Source of the DNA: Amycolatopsis lexingtonensis | GTDB taxonomy: Bacteria; Actinomycetota; Actinomycetes; Mycobacteriales; Pseudonocardiaceae | Direction of reading: 5' to 3' | NCBI RefSeq assembly: GCF_014873755.1 | Contig: NZ_JADBEG010000001.1 | Location: 2,916,501-2,980,500, forward strand | Length of the DNA: 64,000 nt | Part shown: positions 51,511-61,091 of the stretch, in pieces | Position numbering within the stretch: position 1 is the first letter of the stretch | Layout of the letters: each line of letters starts with the position of its first letter | Notes under the pieces: model-generated | Database searches by the model: none | Seen by the model: the letters and a program-made list of their open reading frames with translations, nothing else | What the model was told of the DNA's origin: nothing | Position numbers and translations under genes: made by a program

Positions 51511-51981
51511 CACCTGCGGGGAAAGGATCTTCAGCATGGCGTTGGTCCACTTCAGCTGACGCACCGTCCGCGGGTGACAGCGTCCGGCGAGCGCGAGCAG
51601 ATCGGGATCCTTGACCGCTTGGGCACCTTGGGCCACCAGTTCCCAGTCCAGGGACACCCCGGCCGCCTTGCGGTGCAGCCGCCGCAGGTCCGCCAGCAGC
51701 ACCAGTCCCGGCTCGGGACGGCGGCCGGTCAGCTCGGCGACCGTGGCACGGATCGCCTCCAGCGGCCCGGATGGCGAGGGGACTTCCGGGGACAGCTCGA
51801 CGTCGTAGCCGCGGGCCGCTTCGGCCAGCTCGCGGACGTTTTCCCGCGACCAGCGCGCCAGATCGTGGGCGACGTGGTGGACCTCGTGCTCGGCGGCGTG
51901 CCGGTCGGCGACCTTGACCAGGTCCTTCGCCAGCGCCGTCTCCGACCGGTGCAGTTCGCGGAGCGCCAACCCGAGTTTCAC
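51499..51981 (-). CDS. Hypothetical partner of the molybdopterin oxidoreductase
   Basis: 160 residues from the GTG at 51981, mostly helical with many His (ADRHAAEHEVHHVAHDLARW), ending MLKILSPQVLAS. The His-rich helix could bind metal. I do not recognise the family. Its start overlaps the oxidoreductase stop (GTGA), so it may be a chaperone or small subunit for that enzyme. Confidence 0.75.
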   Translation of the reverse strand: MKLGLALRELHRSETALAKDLVKVADRHAAEHEVHHVAHDLARWSRENVRELAEAARGYDVELSPEVPSPSGPLEAIRATVAELTGRRPEPGLVLLADLRRLHRKAAGVSLDWELVAQGAQAVKDPDLLALAGRCHPRTVRQLKWTNAMLKILSPQVLAS

Positions 51982-54320
51982 CGCGCACCTCCGGTCGACA
52001 CGGGCCGGATGGCGGCCGCGGCGGTCTTGAACAGCGGCTGTTTGGACACCGGGTCCCACTCGGTCCTCGTCAGCTCGTTCGCGGCGCGGTCGGCCCGGCC
52101 GCCTGTGGGGTCGTCGGTGTCGAAGTAGCCGTAGTGGAAGGGGATGAAGAGCACTCCTTCCCGGATTCCGCCGACGCGCACGCGGGCGAACACCCGGCCA
52201 CGCGGGGTGGTGATCTCCGCCCACGCGCCGTCGTGGAGATCGAGCCGCTTCGCGTCCACATCGGACACTTCGACCCAGGACTCCGGGGCTGCGGCCTGCA
52301 ACTGCGGCGCGCGGGCCGTCTTGGTCCGGGTGTGGAAGTGGTAGATCGTGCGCCCGGTGATCAGCGCGAACGGGTGGTCCTCCCCCGGCGTTTCGTGCGG
52401 CGGCAGGTATTCGGCGGCCTTGAGCATCGCTTTCCCGTCCGGGTTCATCGCCCGGTACTCGTCCGGTTCCACCGGCGCACCCGTGATCAAGTCGCGGCCG
52501 TAGCTTTCGCAGTAATCGGGCTGGGCGAAGAACTTCCCGTCGGCGTAAAGCCGTTCCGCGCCGTCGGGATTTTCCTCGTTGCACGGCCATTGGACGCCGC
52601 TGGTCGCCCGCAGCTTCGCGTAACTCAGGCCGGTGTAGTCGCACGGGCGGCCCGCCGTCGCGCGTTTCCACGCCTCGAACGCCGACTCGGCGTCGTGCCA
52701 GGACGGCAGCGGCGCGCCATCCTTGTCCCGGAAGTCCATGCGGCGCGCGTAGTCGAGCAGGATGTCCAGGTCCGGCCGCGCCTGCCCAGGTGGCTCGACG
52801 GCCTTCTCCGACAGGTGGACGGTGCGGTCGGCGTTGGTGACCGTGCCGGTCTTCTCGCCCCAGATCGCCGCCGGCAGCACGACGTCGGCGAGTTCGGCGG
52901 TTTCGGTGCGGAAGGCGTCCTGGACGACGAGGAAGAGCCGGTCCTGGCTCAGGATCGACCGGACGCGCCGCAGCTCCGGCAGCGAGACCGCCGGGTTGGT
53001 CGCCGAGACCCACAAGAACCGCAGCGTGCCGTTTTCGGCGTAGCGCAGCAGCTGCATCAGGTGCGTCGGCGGCCCGTAGTGCGGGATGGTCGACTGCTCG
53101 ACGTTCCACAGCTCGGCCAGCTCGGCGACGTGCGCGTCGTTGGCCCAGTTGCGGAACCCGGTCAGGTCGCCGTCGGCGCCGCACTCGCGGGTGTTCTCCG
53201 CGGTCGGCTGGCCGTTCATCTGCAGGACGCCCGCGCCGGGCTTGCCCAGCATTCCCCGCAGCAGCACGAGGTTGTTGACCTGCACGGACGCCGCACTCGC
53301 CTGGTGCGACTGGTAGAAGCCCTGCAGGACGGTGCACAGCAGCCGTTCGGCCGACCCCAGCAGTTCGGCGGCGGCGGTGATCTCGCCGGCGTCGAGCCCG
53401 CAGATCTCCGCGACCCGGTCCGGCGGGTACCCGGCGACCATCTGCTTCAGGTCGTCGTAGCCGACGGTGCACCGGCGGACGTAGTCGTGGTCGACCCGGT
53501 CGTGGGCGATGACCTCGTGCAGGAGGCCGTTCATCAGCGCCAGGTTGGTGCCGGGCAGCGGGGCGAGGTGCAGCGTCGCCGCGCGCGCGACCGGGGTGTC
53601 GCGGGGGTCGACGCACAGGATGGCGGGCGGGTTCGGGCCGGCGAGCCGGTCGAGCACGCGCGACCACAGCACGGACTGCGTTTCCGCGACGTTGTGGCCG
53701 AAGAGCGCGATGACGTCGGCGTGGTCGACGTCGGTATAGGAGGCGGGCTGGCCGTCGCAGCCGAAGGACTCCTTGAGCGCGGCGGCCGCGGTGGCCGTGC
53801 AGAGCCGGGTGTTGCCGTCGAGGTGGTTCGTGCCGAGACCGGCGCGGGCGATCGCGGCGAGCGTGTAGTACTCCTCGGCGAACAGCTGGCCGCTGGTGTA
53901 GAAGCCGATCGCGCTGGGTCCCTGCTCGTCGAGCAGTTCCTTGCTGCGCCCGGCGACCAGTGCCATCGCCTCGTCCCAGGTCGCCGCGACGAGCTCGCCG
54001 TCTCGGCGGACCAGCGGGGTCGTCAGCCGGTCGGGCGAGGAGTTGGCCTGCCAGCCGTAAAGGTCTTTCGGGTCCAGCCGGCCGCGGTTGACGCGGTCGT
54101 CCGCCCGGCCCCGCACGCCGACGATCGCGCCGTCCTTGACCGCGAGGTCGAGACCGTCACCGTTGGAGTGCAGCACGGCGGCGGTGCGGACCCAGCGGTC
54201 GATGTCATCAGACGCCAGCCCGTCGGCGAGGTGGCTGTCCACGCGCACCGGCCACGCTTCGCCGGGGCCGTAAGGCGTCCGGGCACCCCACGGCTGGTCG
54301 ATGGCGTCCCGTCCGGCCAC
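51978..54320 (-). CDS. Molybdopterin oxidoreductase lacking the N-terminal FeS cysteines
   Basis: 780 residues, DMSO-reductase superfamily. The Mo-bis-MGD domains are clear (DLYGWQANSSPDRLTTPLVR, WDEAMALVAGRSKELLDEQG, HLDGNTRLCTATAAAALKES with a Cys in the Mo-ligand region), and a C-terminal molydopterin-binding barrel (ALITGRTIYHFHTRTKTARA). Where assimilatory nitrate reductases have a CxxC..C 4Fe-4S motif this protein reads VLHSNGDGLDLAVKDG with no Cys, so the cluster is absent. Closest to the NasA/formate-dehydrogenase branch; substrate unknown. Confidence 0.88.
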   Translation of the reverse strand: MAGRDAIDQPWGARTPYGPGEAWPVRVDSHLADGLASDDIDRWVRTAAVLHSNGDGLDLAVKDGAIVGVRGRADDRVNRGRLDPKDLYGWQANSSPDRLTTPLVRRDGELVAATWDEAMALVAGRSKELLDEQGPSAIGFYTSGQLFAEEYYTLAAIARAGLGTNHLDGNTRLCTATAAAALKESFGCDGQPASYTDVDHADVIALFGHNVAETQSVLWSRVLDRLAGPNPPAILCVDPRDTPVARAATLHLAPLPGTNLALMNGLLHEVIAHDRVDHDYVRRCTVGYDDLKQMVAGYPPDRVAEICGLDAGEITAAAELLGSAERLLCTVLQGFYQSHQASAASVQVNNLVLLRGMLGKPGAGVLQMNGQPTAENTRECGADGDLTGFRNWANDAHVAELAELWNVEQSTIPHYGPPTHLMQLLRYAENGTLRFLWVSATNPAVSLPELRRVRSILSQDRLFLVVQDAFRTETAELADVVLPAAIWGEKTGTVTNADRTVHLSEKAVEPPGQARPDLDILLDYARRMDFRDKDGAPLPSWHDAESAFEAWKRATAGRPCDYTGLSYAKLRATSGVQWPCNEENPDGAERLYADGKFFAQPDYCESYGRDLITGAPVEPDEYRAMNPDGKAMLKAAEYLPPHETPGEDHPFALITGRTIYHFHTRTKTARAPQLQAAAPESWVEVSDVDAKRLDLHDGAWAEITTPRGRVFARVRVGGIREGVLFIPFHYGYFDTDDPTGGRADRAANELTRTEWDPVSKQPLFKTAAAAIRPVSTGGAR

Positions 54321-54406
54321 GATCGCACCTCCCGTCCACTACCGGCTGAGGCGCGATTACCCGCGTGCGTGCCTGGCAAACACACGTCGTTTGCCGGACG
54401 CAAATG

Positions 54407-54853
54407 TCAGGGCGCGTCCGGGGTGGCGACCGAGGCGAAGTTCGCGAACGCGGTGAGCACCGAGGCCCGGACGTCCTCGTCGAGCCGGTCGAGCACGGCG
54501 GCGAGCACCCGCCGCCGGTCCTCGTCGACCCGCCCGACCAGCTGGCGCCCCTTCGCCGTCGGCGCCAGCAGCGTCTCGCGCCGGTTGAGTGGGTTCTGCG
54601 CCTTCTGGAGCAGGTCGAGGCCGGTCAGGCGCTCACACGCCCGGGTGACGGTCGAGGGGTTCATCGCCAGCTCGTCGGCGACGCGGCTCATCGTCACCGG
54701 AGTCCGCTCGCTGACCACCCGCAGGGCGTGGAACTGCGTCAGCGTGAGCTGCCCGGTGGCGCGCTCGACGGTCGAGTCCGCGATCGCCACCATCGCCCGC
54801 AGGACCGCCAGTGCGGTCTCCACACCGTGATCCGCGGAAATATTTTGCGTCAC
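54407..54853 (-). CDS. MarR family transcriptional regulator
   Basis: 148 residues, GTG start. Winged helix: LTLTQFHALRVVSERTPVTM, SRVADELAMNPSTVTRACER, LLQKAQNPLNRRETLLAPTA. It lies between the molybdopterin gene and the TPP-enzyme operon, divergent from the latter with 101 bases between starts, so it probably controls that operon. Confidence 0.92.
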   Translation of the reverse strand: MTQNISADHGVETALAVLRAMVAIADSTVERATGQLTLTQFHALRVVSERTPVTMSRVADELAMNPSTVTRACERLTGLDLLQKAQNPLNRRETLLAPTAKGRQLVGRVDEDRRRVLAAVLDRLDEDVRASVLTAFANFASVATPDAP

Positions 54854-54954
54854 GCAAGCATGCTAAGCGCCGAGAGCGGGTACAGCGAATTCGAGTACCG
54901 CTTCCGCAGACGGGGTATCCGGCACCGCACCCGAGACACGGCTAAGGAGTTCCC

Positions 54955-56748
54955 ATGGCCCAGACAGTCGGCGACCACCTGCTCCAGCGCTTGCGCGAAT
55001 GGGGTGTCGAGCAGGTGTTCGCCTATCCCGGCGACGGGATCAACGGCCTCGTCGCCTCCTTCGGCAAAGCGGACAACCAGCCTCGTTTCGTCCAGACCCG
55101 GCACGAGGAGATGGCCGCGTTCGCGGCGGTCGGTTACGCGAAGTTCAGCGGAAATGTCGGCGTCTGCATGGCCACTTCCGGCCCCGGCGCGATCCACCTG
55201 CTCAACGGCCTCTACGACGCCAAGCTCGACCACGTCCCGGTCGTCGCGATCGTCGGGCAGACCGCCCGCAGCGCGATGGGCGGCAGCTACCAGCAGGAAG
55301 TCGACCTGCAGTCGCTCTACAAGGACGTCGCGAGCGAGTATCTCGTCGAGGTGAACGTCGCCGAGCAGCTGCCGAACGCCCTCGACCGGGCGATCCGCAC
55401 GGCGCAGTCCTCCCGCTGCCCGACCGCGCTGATCATCCCGGCCGACTTGCAGGAAGAGCCGTACGAAGCGCCGAAGCACGCCTTCAAGCAGGTGCCCTCC
55501 AGCCCGCCGAGCACGTCCTGGCCGGCGCCGGTGCCCGCCGAGCGCGACCTCGATGCCGCCGCCGAAGTCCTCAACGCCGGCGAGAAGGTCGCCATCCTGG
55601 TCGGCCAAGGCGCCCGCGGCGCGGCCGAGGAGGTTCGCCAGGTCGCCGAGGTCACCGGGGCGGGCGTGGCGAAAGCCTTGCTGGGCAAGGACGTCCTGTC
55701 CGACGAGCTGCCGTACGTGACCGGCGCGATCGGGCTGCTCGGCACCCGGCCGAGCTACGAGCTGATGCGCGATTGCGACACGCTGCTGATCGTCGGCTCG
55801 AACTTCCCCTACAGCCAGTTCCTCCCGGACTTCGGCCAGGCGCGCGCGGTGCAGATCGACCTGGACGGCCGGTTGATCGGGATGCGCTACCCGACCGAGG
55901 TCAACCTCGTCGGCGACAGCGCGGCCACCCTCCGGGCCATCCTGCCCCGGCTGACGAGCAAACCGGACCGCTCGTGGCGCGAGACGGTCGAGAAGAACGT
56001 CTCGTCCTGGTGGGACACCATCGACAAGGAAGCCGACGTCGACGCCGACCCGGTGAACCCGATGCTCGTCGTGTCGGAGCTGTCGAAGCGGATCCCCGAA
56101 AACGCGATCGTCACCGCGGACTCCGGCTCCTCCACCAACTGGTACGCCCGCAACCTGCGCATCCGCGGCGACATCCGCGGCTCGCTGTCGGGCACCCTCG
56201 CCACCATGGGCCCGGGCGTGCCGTACGCGATCGGCGCGAAGTTCGCCCACCCGGACCGGCCGGTGATCGCCCTCGTCGGCGACGGCGCCATGCAGATGAA
56301 CGGCCTCGCCGAGCTGATCACCATCGCCCGCTACCAGAGCCTGTGGACCGACCCGACGTGCGTGATCTGCGTGTTCCACAACAACGATCTCAACCAGGTC
56401 ACCTGGGAGCTGCGCGCGATGGGCGGCGCGCCGAAGTTCGAGGAGTCCCAGAGCCTGCCGGACGTCGACTACGCCGGTTTCGCGCTCTCGCTCGGGCTCA
56501 CGGCCGTCACGGTGGACAAGCCGGACCAGCTCGCGTCGGCGTGGGACACGGCGCTGTCCGCGGGCAAGCCCGCGGTGCTCGACGTCCGCTGCGACCCCGA
56601 GGTGCCGCCGATCCCGCCGCACGCCACCTTCGAGCAGGTGAAGTCCGCGGCCCAGGCGGTGCTCAAGGGCGACCCCGACGCGTTCCACCTCGTCGCGCAG
56701 GGGGTCAAGACGAAGCTGCAGGAGTTCTTGCCGGGCAAGAAGAACTGA
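54955..56748 (+). CDS. Thiamine-diphosphate-dependent enzyme (pyruvate oxidase/acetolactate-synthase-like)
   Basis: 597 residues. N-terminal Pyr domain with the catalytic Glu in QTRHEEMAAFAAVGYAKFSG; C-terminal PP domain with VIALVGDGAMQMNGLAELIT and the trailing FHNNDLNQVTW (GDG...N motif). Layout matches the pyruvate oxidase/ALS family, but no regulatory subunit gene is near, so it is not a biosynthetic IlvB. AAGGAG ribosome site. First gene of a long operon. Confidence 0.9.
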   Translation: MAQTVGDHLLQRLREWGVEQVFAYPGDGINGLVASFGKADNQPRFVQTRHEEMAAFAAVGYAKFSGNVGVCMATSGPGAIHLLNGLYDAKLDHVPVVAIVGQTARSAMGGSYQQEVDLQSLYKDVASEYLVEVNVAEQLPNALDRAIRTAQSSRCPTALIIPADLQEEPYEAPKHAFKQVPSSPPSTSWPAPVPAERDLDAAAEVLNAGEKVAILVGQGARGAAEEVRQVAEVTGAGVAKALLGKDVLSDELPYVTGAIGLLGTRPSYELMRDCDTLLIVGSNFPYSQFLPDFGQARAVQIDLDGRLIGMRYPTEVNLVGDSAATLRAILPRLTSKPDRSWRETVEKNVSSWWDTIDKEADVDADPVNPMLVVSELSKRIPENAIVTADSGSSTNWYARNLRIRGDIRGSLSGTLATMGPGVPYAIGAKFAHPDRPVIALVGDGAMQMNGLAELITIARYQSLWTDPTCVICVFHNNDLNQVTWELRAMGGAPKFEESQSLPDVDYAGFALSLGLTAVTVDKPDQLASAWDTALSAGKPAVLDVRCDPEVPPIPPHATFEQVKSAAQAVLKGDPDAFHLVAQGVKTKLQEFLPGKKN

Positions 56749-57836
56749 TGTCCACCGTCGACCGGGTCGGTGCCCGCGCCTACCGGGTGCCGACCCCCGG
56801 CCCGGAGGCGGACGGGACCCTGGAGTGGGACTCGACGACGATCGTCGTGGTGCACGTCGAGGCGGCGGGCGTCACCGGGCTGGGCTGGACCTACGCCGAC
56901 GCGGCCTGCGTGCCGCTGATCGAGGGCACCCTCGCCCCGGTCGTGCGCGGTCGACCGGTGCTCGACGTCCCCGCCTGCTGGACGGCCATGCGGCGCGCCA
57001 TCCGCAACCTCGGCCGTCCCGGCCTGGTCTCCTGCGCGCTGTCCGCCGTCGACATCGCGTTGTCGGACGCCGCCGCCCGCTCGCTCGGACTGCCCCTCGG
57101 CAGGCTGCTCGGCCGGGTGCGCGATGAGGCCGCCGTCTACGGCAGCGGCGGCTTCACCACCTTCAGCGACGGCGAACTGGTCGCGCAGCTGGACGATTGG
57201 GTGCGCCGCCGTCGCATTCCCCGGGTCAAGATCAAGATCGGCGAGTCCTGGGGCAGCCGGACGCGCCGCGACCTGGACCGGGTCGCCGTGACGCGGGACA
57301 AGGTCGGCGACGACGTCGAGATCTTCGTCGACGCCAACGGCGCGTACCAGGTCGGGCAGGCCCGCCGGATCGCCGAACGGCTGCTGGAGTGGGGCGTCAC
57401 CTGGTTCGAGGAGCCGGTCTCGAGCGACGACCTCCCCGGGCTCGCGGCCGTCCGCTTCCCCGGCGGCCCGGACGTCGCGGCCGGCGAATACGGCTACGAC
57501 CTGCCCTACTTCGCGCGCATGGTGCCGGTCGTGGACTGCCTGCAGGTCGACGTCACCCGCTGCGGCGGGTACACCGAGTGGGCCCGGGCGGCCGCCGTCG
57601 CCGCGGCGGCCAACCGCGACGTCTCCGCGCACTGCGCGCCGAACCTGTCCGCGCACGCCGCGGTGGCCACGCCGAACTTCCGGCACATCGAATGGTTCGC
57701 CGACCACGACCGGATCGAACGCGCCCTCTTCGACGGCTGCCTCGACCCGAGCGGCGGCACCGTCACGCCGTCGATGTCCGTCCCCGGGCACGGCCTGACC
57801 TTCCGGCCCGAAGCCGCCGCCGAATACGCACTCTGA
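56748..57836 (+). CDS. Enolase-superfamily enzyme (mandelate racemase subgroup)
   Basis: 362 residues. KxK is in PRVKIKIGESW; metal ligands are in IFVDANGAYQ, WFEEPVSSDD and AAGEYGYD; DVTRCGGYTEW and SAHCAPNLSAH give an Asp-His dyad. Members dehydrate or racemise acid sugars and other carboxylates. The substrate is not evident. Overlaps the TPP-enzyme stop by one base. Confidence 0.9.
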   Translation: MSTVDRVGARAYRVPTPGPEADGTLEWDSTTIVVVHVEAAGVTGLGWTYADAACVPLIEGTLAPVVRGRPVLDVPACWTAMRRAIRNLGRPGLVSCALSAVDIALSDAAARSLGLPLGRLLGRVRDEAAVYGSGGFTTFSDGELVAQLDDWVRRRRIPRVKIKIGESWGSRTRRDLDRVAVTRDKVGDDVEIFVDANGAYQVGQARRIAERLLEWGVTWFEEPVSSDDLPGLAAVRFPGGPDVAAGEYGYDLPYFARMVPVVDCLQVDVTRCGGYTEWARAAAVAAAANRDVSAHCAPNLSAHAAVATPNFRHIEWFADHDRIERALFDGCLDPSGGTVTPSMSVPGHGLTFRPEAAAEYAL

Positions 57837-57849
57837 AGGAGGAGCAGCG

Positions 57850-60783
57850 ATGGCAGACCTCGACGTCGGCGCGCTCGCCGGAGCGCTGCGGGAAGCGGTC
57901 GCCGGCGAAGTCCGCTTCGACCCCGGCACCCGGGCCGCGTACTCGACCGACGCCTCGAACTTCCGCCAGGTCCCGATCGGCGTCGTCCTCCCCCGCACCC
58001 CGGAGGACGCCGTCGCCGCGGTCGCGGTCGCGCGGGAGTTCGGCGCCCCGGTCCTGTCCCGCGGCGGCGGCACCAGCCTCGCCGGCCAGTGCACCAACAC
58101 CGCCGTCGTGCTCGACTTCTCCCAGTACTGCACCGAACTCGAGTCCGTCGACACCGGTGCCCGCACGTGCGTGGTCCAGCCCGGGATCGTGCTCGACGTC
58201 CTGAACTCCCGGCTGGCGGAGACCGGCCTGCGGTTCGGGCCGGAACCGGCGACGCACATGAACTGCACGCTCGGCGGCATGATCGGCAACAACTCCTGCG
58301 GCGCCACCGCCCAGCGGACCGGCAAGGTCGTCGACAACGTCAAGCGCCTGGAAGTCCTCACCTACGACGGCACCCGCTTCTGGTGCGGTGAAACCACCGA
58401 CGAGGAATACGCCGAAATCGAACGCCACGGCGACAAGCGGTCGGCGATCTACCGGCAGCTCCGCCGGCTGCGCGACGAGTACGCCGACGAGATCCGCCGC
58501 CGGTTCCCGGACATCCCCCGCCGCGTTTCGGGCTACAACCTCGATTCCCTGCTGCCCGAGCACGGTTTCGACGTCGCCGGGTTGCTCGTCGGCAGCGAGT
58601 CCACTTTGGTCACCGTGCTGCGGGCCGAGCTGGAACTGGTGCCCGTGCTGCCGGAGCGGACGCTCGTCGTGCTCGGCTACCCCGACATCGCCACGGCCGC
58701 CGAGGCCGTGCCGTCGATCCTGCCGCACGAGCCGGTCGCGCTGGAAGGCGTCGACCACAAGCTGATCCGCGACCAGCAGATCAAGGACATGAACCCGCAA
58801 GCTCTCGAGGAACTCCCCGAGGGCCGCGCGTTCCTGATGGTGCAGTTCGCCGGGCGGACCACCGAAGAGGTCGACGCCCAGGCCCACCGGATGCTCACGG
58901 CCCTGCACGGCACCGCGCACGAAGCCGACGTCGAGTTCCTGGACGACCCCGAGCGGGAAAACGAGCTGTGGCAGGTCCGCGAAGCCGGGCTCGGCGCGAC
59001 CGCGCACGTCCCGGGCAAGGCCGACACCTTCGAAGGCTGGGAGGATTCCGCCGTCGCACCCGGACGGCTCGGGGAGTACCTGCGGAAGCTGACGGCGCTG
59101 TACGAGGAGTTCGGCTACGCGAGCGAGACCGGGCCGAGCCTGTACGGGCACTTCGGCCAAGGCTGCGTGCACACCCGGATCCCGTTCGACCTCTACTCCG
59201 CCGACGGCGTCGCCACCTACCGCCGGTTCATGGAACGCGCGGCCGACCTCGTCGCGTCGATGGGCGGTTCCTTGTCGGGCGAGCACGGCGACGGGCAGTC
59301 GCGCGGCGAGCTGCTGCCGAAGATGTTCGGCGCCGACCTCGTCACCGCGTTCGGCAGGCTCAAAGCCGTCTTCGACCCGGAAAACCGGATGAACCCCGGC
59401 AAGGTCGTCGCCCCGGCCCGGCTCGACGAACACCTGCGCCTCGGCGGCGACTGGGCGCCGGCGGACCCGCGGGACCTGCGCTTCCGGTTCCCCGGCGACG
59501 GCGGTTCGTTCGCCCAGGCCGCCAACCGCTGCGTCGGCGTCGGCCGCTGCCGGCAGCACACCACCAGCGGCGGGGAGGTGATGTGCCCGTCGTACCAGGT
59601 GACCGGCGAAGAGGAGCACTCCACGCGGGGGCGGGCTCGGCTGCTGTTCGAGATGCTCGACGGGCACGGCGACAGCCCGGTCGGCGACGGCTGGCGCTCC
59701 ACCGAAGTCCGCGACGCGCTCGACCTCTGCCTGGCCTGCAAGGGGTGCAAGACCGACTGCCCGGCCAATGTGGACATGGCCACCTACAAGGCGGAGTTCC
59801 TGTCCCACCACTACGAAGGCCGCCCGTGGCGCCGGCCGCGGTCCGACTTCACGATGGGCTGGCTGCCCGCCTTCGCCCGGCTCGTCGGCAAGCTCCGCGC
59901 CGGAAAGCTGGTCAACGCCCTCACGCACGCCCCGGGCCTGGCCCGGCTGGCCACGCTGGCCGCGGGCGTCGAGAACCGCGAAATCCCGCTGTTCGCAGGG
60001 GAAACACTGCAGCAGTGGTTCGCCCGCCGCATGCCACGCGGTACGGGCGCCCGCGGCACGGTGCTGCTGTGGCCGGACACGTTCACCAACTCCTTCCACC
60101 CGCACGTCGGGCAGGCCGCGGTCCGGGTCATGGAAGACGCCGGGTGGCGGGTGGCGCTGCCGTCCGCGCCCCTCTGCTGCGGCCTCACCTGGATCTCCAC
60201 CGGGCAGCTCGACGTCGCCAAGCGCATCCTCGCCCGCACCGTCCGGGCGCTGGCCCCGCATCTGCGCGAAGGCGGACTCGTCGTGGGCTTGGAACCCAGC
60301 TGCACGGCCGTGTTCCGGTCGGACGCGTTCGAGCTGTTCCCCGGCGACCAGGACGTCCGGCGGCTGCGCGCGCGGACGGTCACCCTCGCCGAGCTGCTCA
60401 CCGAGCACTCCCCCGGCTACCGCCCGCCACAGCTCGAGGTGAAGGCGATCGCCCAGGTGCACTGCCACCAGCACGCGGTCCTGGGCTGGGACGCCGATCA
60501 GCAGCTGCTGAAAGCGGCCGGCGTCGACGCCGAACACCTGGACTCCGGTTGTTGCGGCCTGGCCGGGAACTTCGGGTTCGAGAAGGGGCACCTCGACGTC
60601 TCCGAGGCGTGCGCCGAGCGCGTCCTGCTCCCCCGCGTCCGCGCCGCCGAGCCGGGCACCGCGGTGCTCGCCGACGGGTTCAGCTGCCGCACCCAGCTGC
60701 ACCAGCTCGACAGCGGCGGCCGGGAAGGCGTGCACCTGGCCGAACTCCTCGACTTCGCGCTCGGCAAGGGCGGCCCGCGGTGA
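57850..60783 (+). CDS. FAD- and FeS-dependent oxidoreductase (GlcD-GlcF/D-lactate dehydrogenase fusion)
   Basis: 977 residues. The FAD-binding domain (~40-230) has PVLSRGGGTSLAGQCTNTAV and NCTLGGMIGNNSCGATAQRT; an oxidase C-terminal domain follows to ~530; 4Fe-4S ligands are in RCVGVGRCRQ..CPSY and DLCLACKGCKTDCPANVDMA; two CCG motifs (APLCCGLTW, DSGCCGLAGNFG) end the protein. Such fusions oxidise D-2-hydroxyacids and pass electrons to quinone. Strong ribosome site GGAGGAG. Confidence 0.92.
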   Translation: MADLDVGALAGALREAVAGEVRFDPGTRAAYSTDASNFRQVPIGVVLPRTPEDAVAAVAVAREFGAPVLSRGGGTSLAGQCTNTAVVLDFSQYCTELESVDTGARTCVVQPGIVLDVLNSRLAETGLRFGPEPATHMNCTLGGMIGNNSCGATAQRTGKVVDNVKRLEVLTYDGTRFWCGETTDEEYAEIERHGDKRSAIYRQLRRLRDEYADEIRRRFPDIPRRVSGYNLDSLLPEHGFDVAGLLVGSESTLVTVLRAELELVPVLPERTLVVLGYPDIATAAEAVPSILPHEPVALEGVDHKLIRDQQIKDMNPQALEELPEGRAFLMVQFAGRTTEEVDAQAHRMLTALHGTAHEADVEFLDDPERENELWQVREAGLGATAHVPGKADTFEGWEDSAVAPGRLGEYLRKLTALYEEFGYASETGPSLYGHFGQGCVHTRIPFDLYSADGVATYRRFMERAADLVASMGGSLSGEHGDGQSRGELLPKMFGADLVTAFGRLKAVFDPENRMNPGKVVAPARLDEHLRLGGDWAPADPRDLRFRFPGDGGSFAQAANRCVGVGRCRQHTTSGGEVMCPSYQVTGEEEHSTRGRARLLFEMLDGHGDSPVGDGWRSTEVRDALDLCLACKGCKTDCPANVDMATYKAEFLSHHYEGRPWRRPRSDFTMGWLPAFARLVGKLRAGKLVNALTHAPGLARLATLAAGVENREIPLFAGETLQQWFARRMPRGTGARGTVLLWPDTFTNSFHPHVGQAAVRVMEDAGWRVALPSAPLCCGLTWISTGQLDVAKRILARTVRALAPHLREGGLVVGLEPSCTAVFRSDAFELFPGDQDVRRLRARTVTLAELLTEHSPGYRPPQLEVKAIAQVHCHQHAVLGWDADQQLLKAAGVDAEHLDSGCCGLAGNFGFEKGHLDVSEACAERVLLPRVRAAEPGTAVLADGFSCRTQLHQLDSGGREGVHLAELLDFALGKGGPR

Positions 60784-61091
60784 CGCGCCCGGATGCGGCG
60801 GCCCGCATCGCGTGGGGCCTGGGAATTCTGGCCGCTTCCCGTCGGCTGCCCGTGCCGCGGGAAGTGGCCGTGGCCCTCGCCATGCGTCACCTCGCACAAG
60901 CGGTCGCGACCCTGCGGCGGCCAAACGGTTTCGTCGCGCACTGGGGCTGGACCGCCGACGTCGCACACGGCGTGAGCATGCTCGGCCTCGCCGCCGTTTC
61001 GCCCCGGTGGCGTGCGGCGGCGCTGGTGAACGCGGTCGTCGCGGCCGCCTGGGCCCGTGCGGCCAAACAGAACGGAGGTAACCATGTCTGA
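60780..61091 (+). CDS. Small hypothetical protein with hydrophobic stretches
   Basis: 103 residues, GTG start overlapping the previous stop. Hydrophobic segments (GVSMLGLAAVSPRWRAAALV) suggest a membrane association. MRHLAQAVATLRRPNG and WTADVAHGVSMLGL look conserved in character. No known family. Overlaps the next SDR by 8 bases. Confidence 0.75.
   Translation: MTRPDAAARIAWGLGILAASRRLPVPREVAVALAMRHLAQAVATLRRPNGFVAHWGWTADVAHGVSMLGLAAVSPRWRAAALVNAVVAAAWARAAKQNGGNHV

Noticed and set aside
54955..56748. Acetolactate synthase IlvB
   Set aside because: No regulatory subunit or branched-chain genes nearby; the operon context is catabolic, so only the wider TPP-enzyme family is called.
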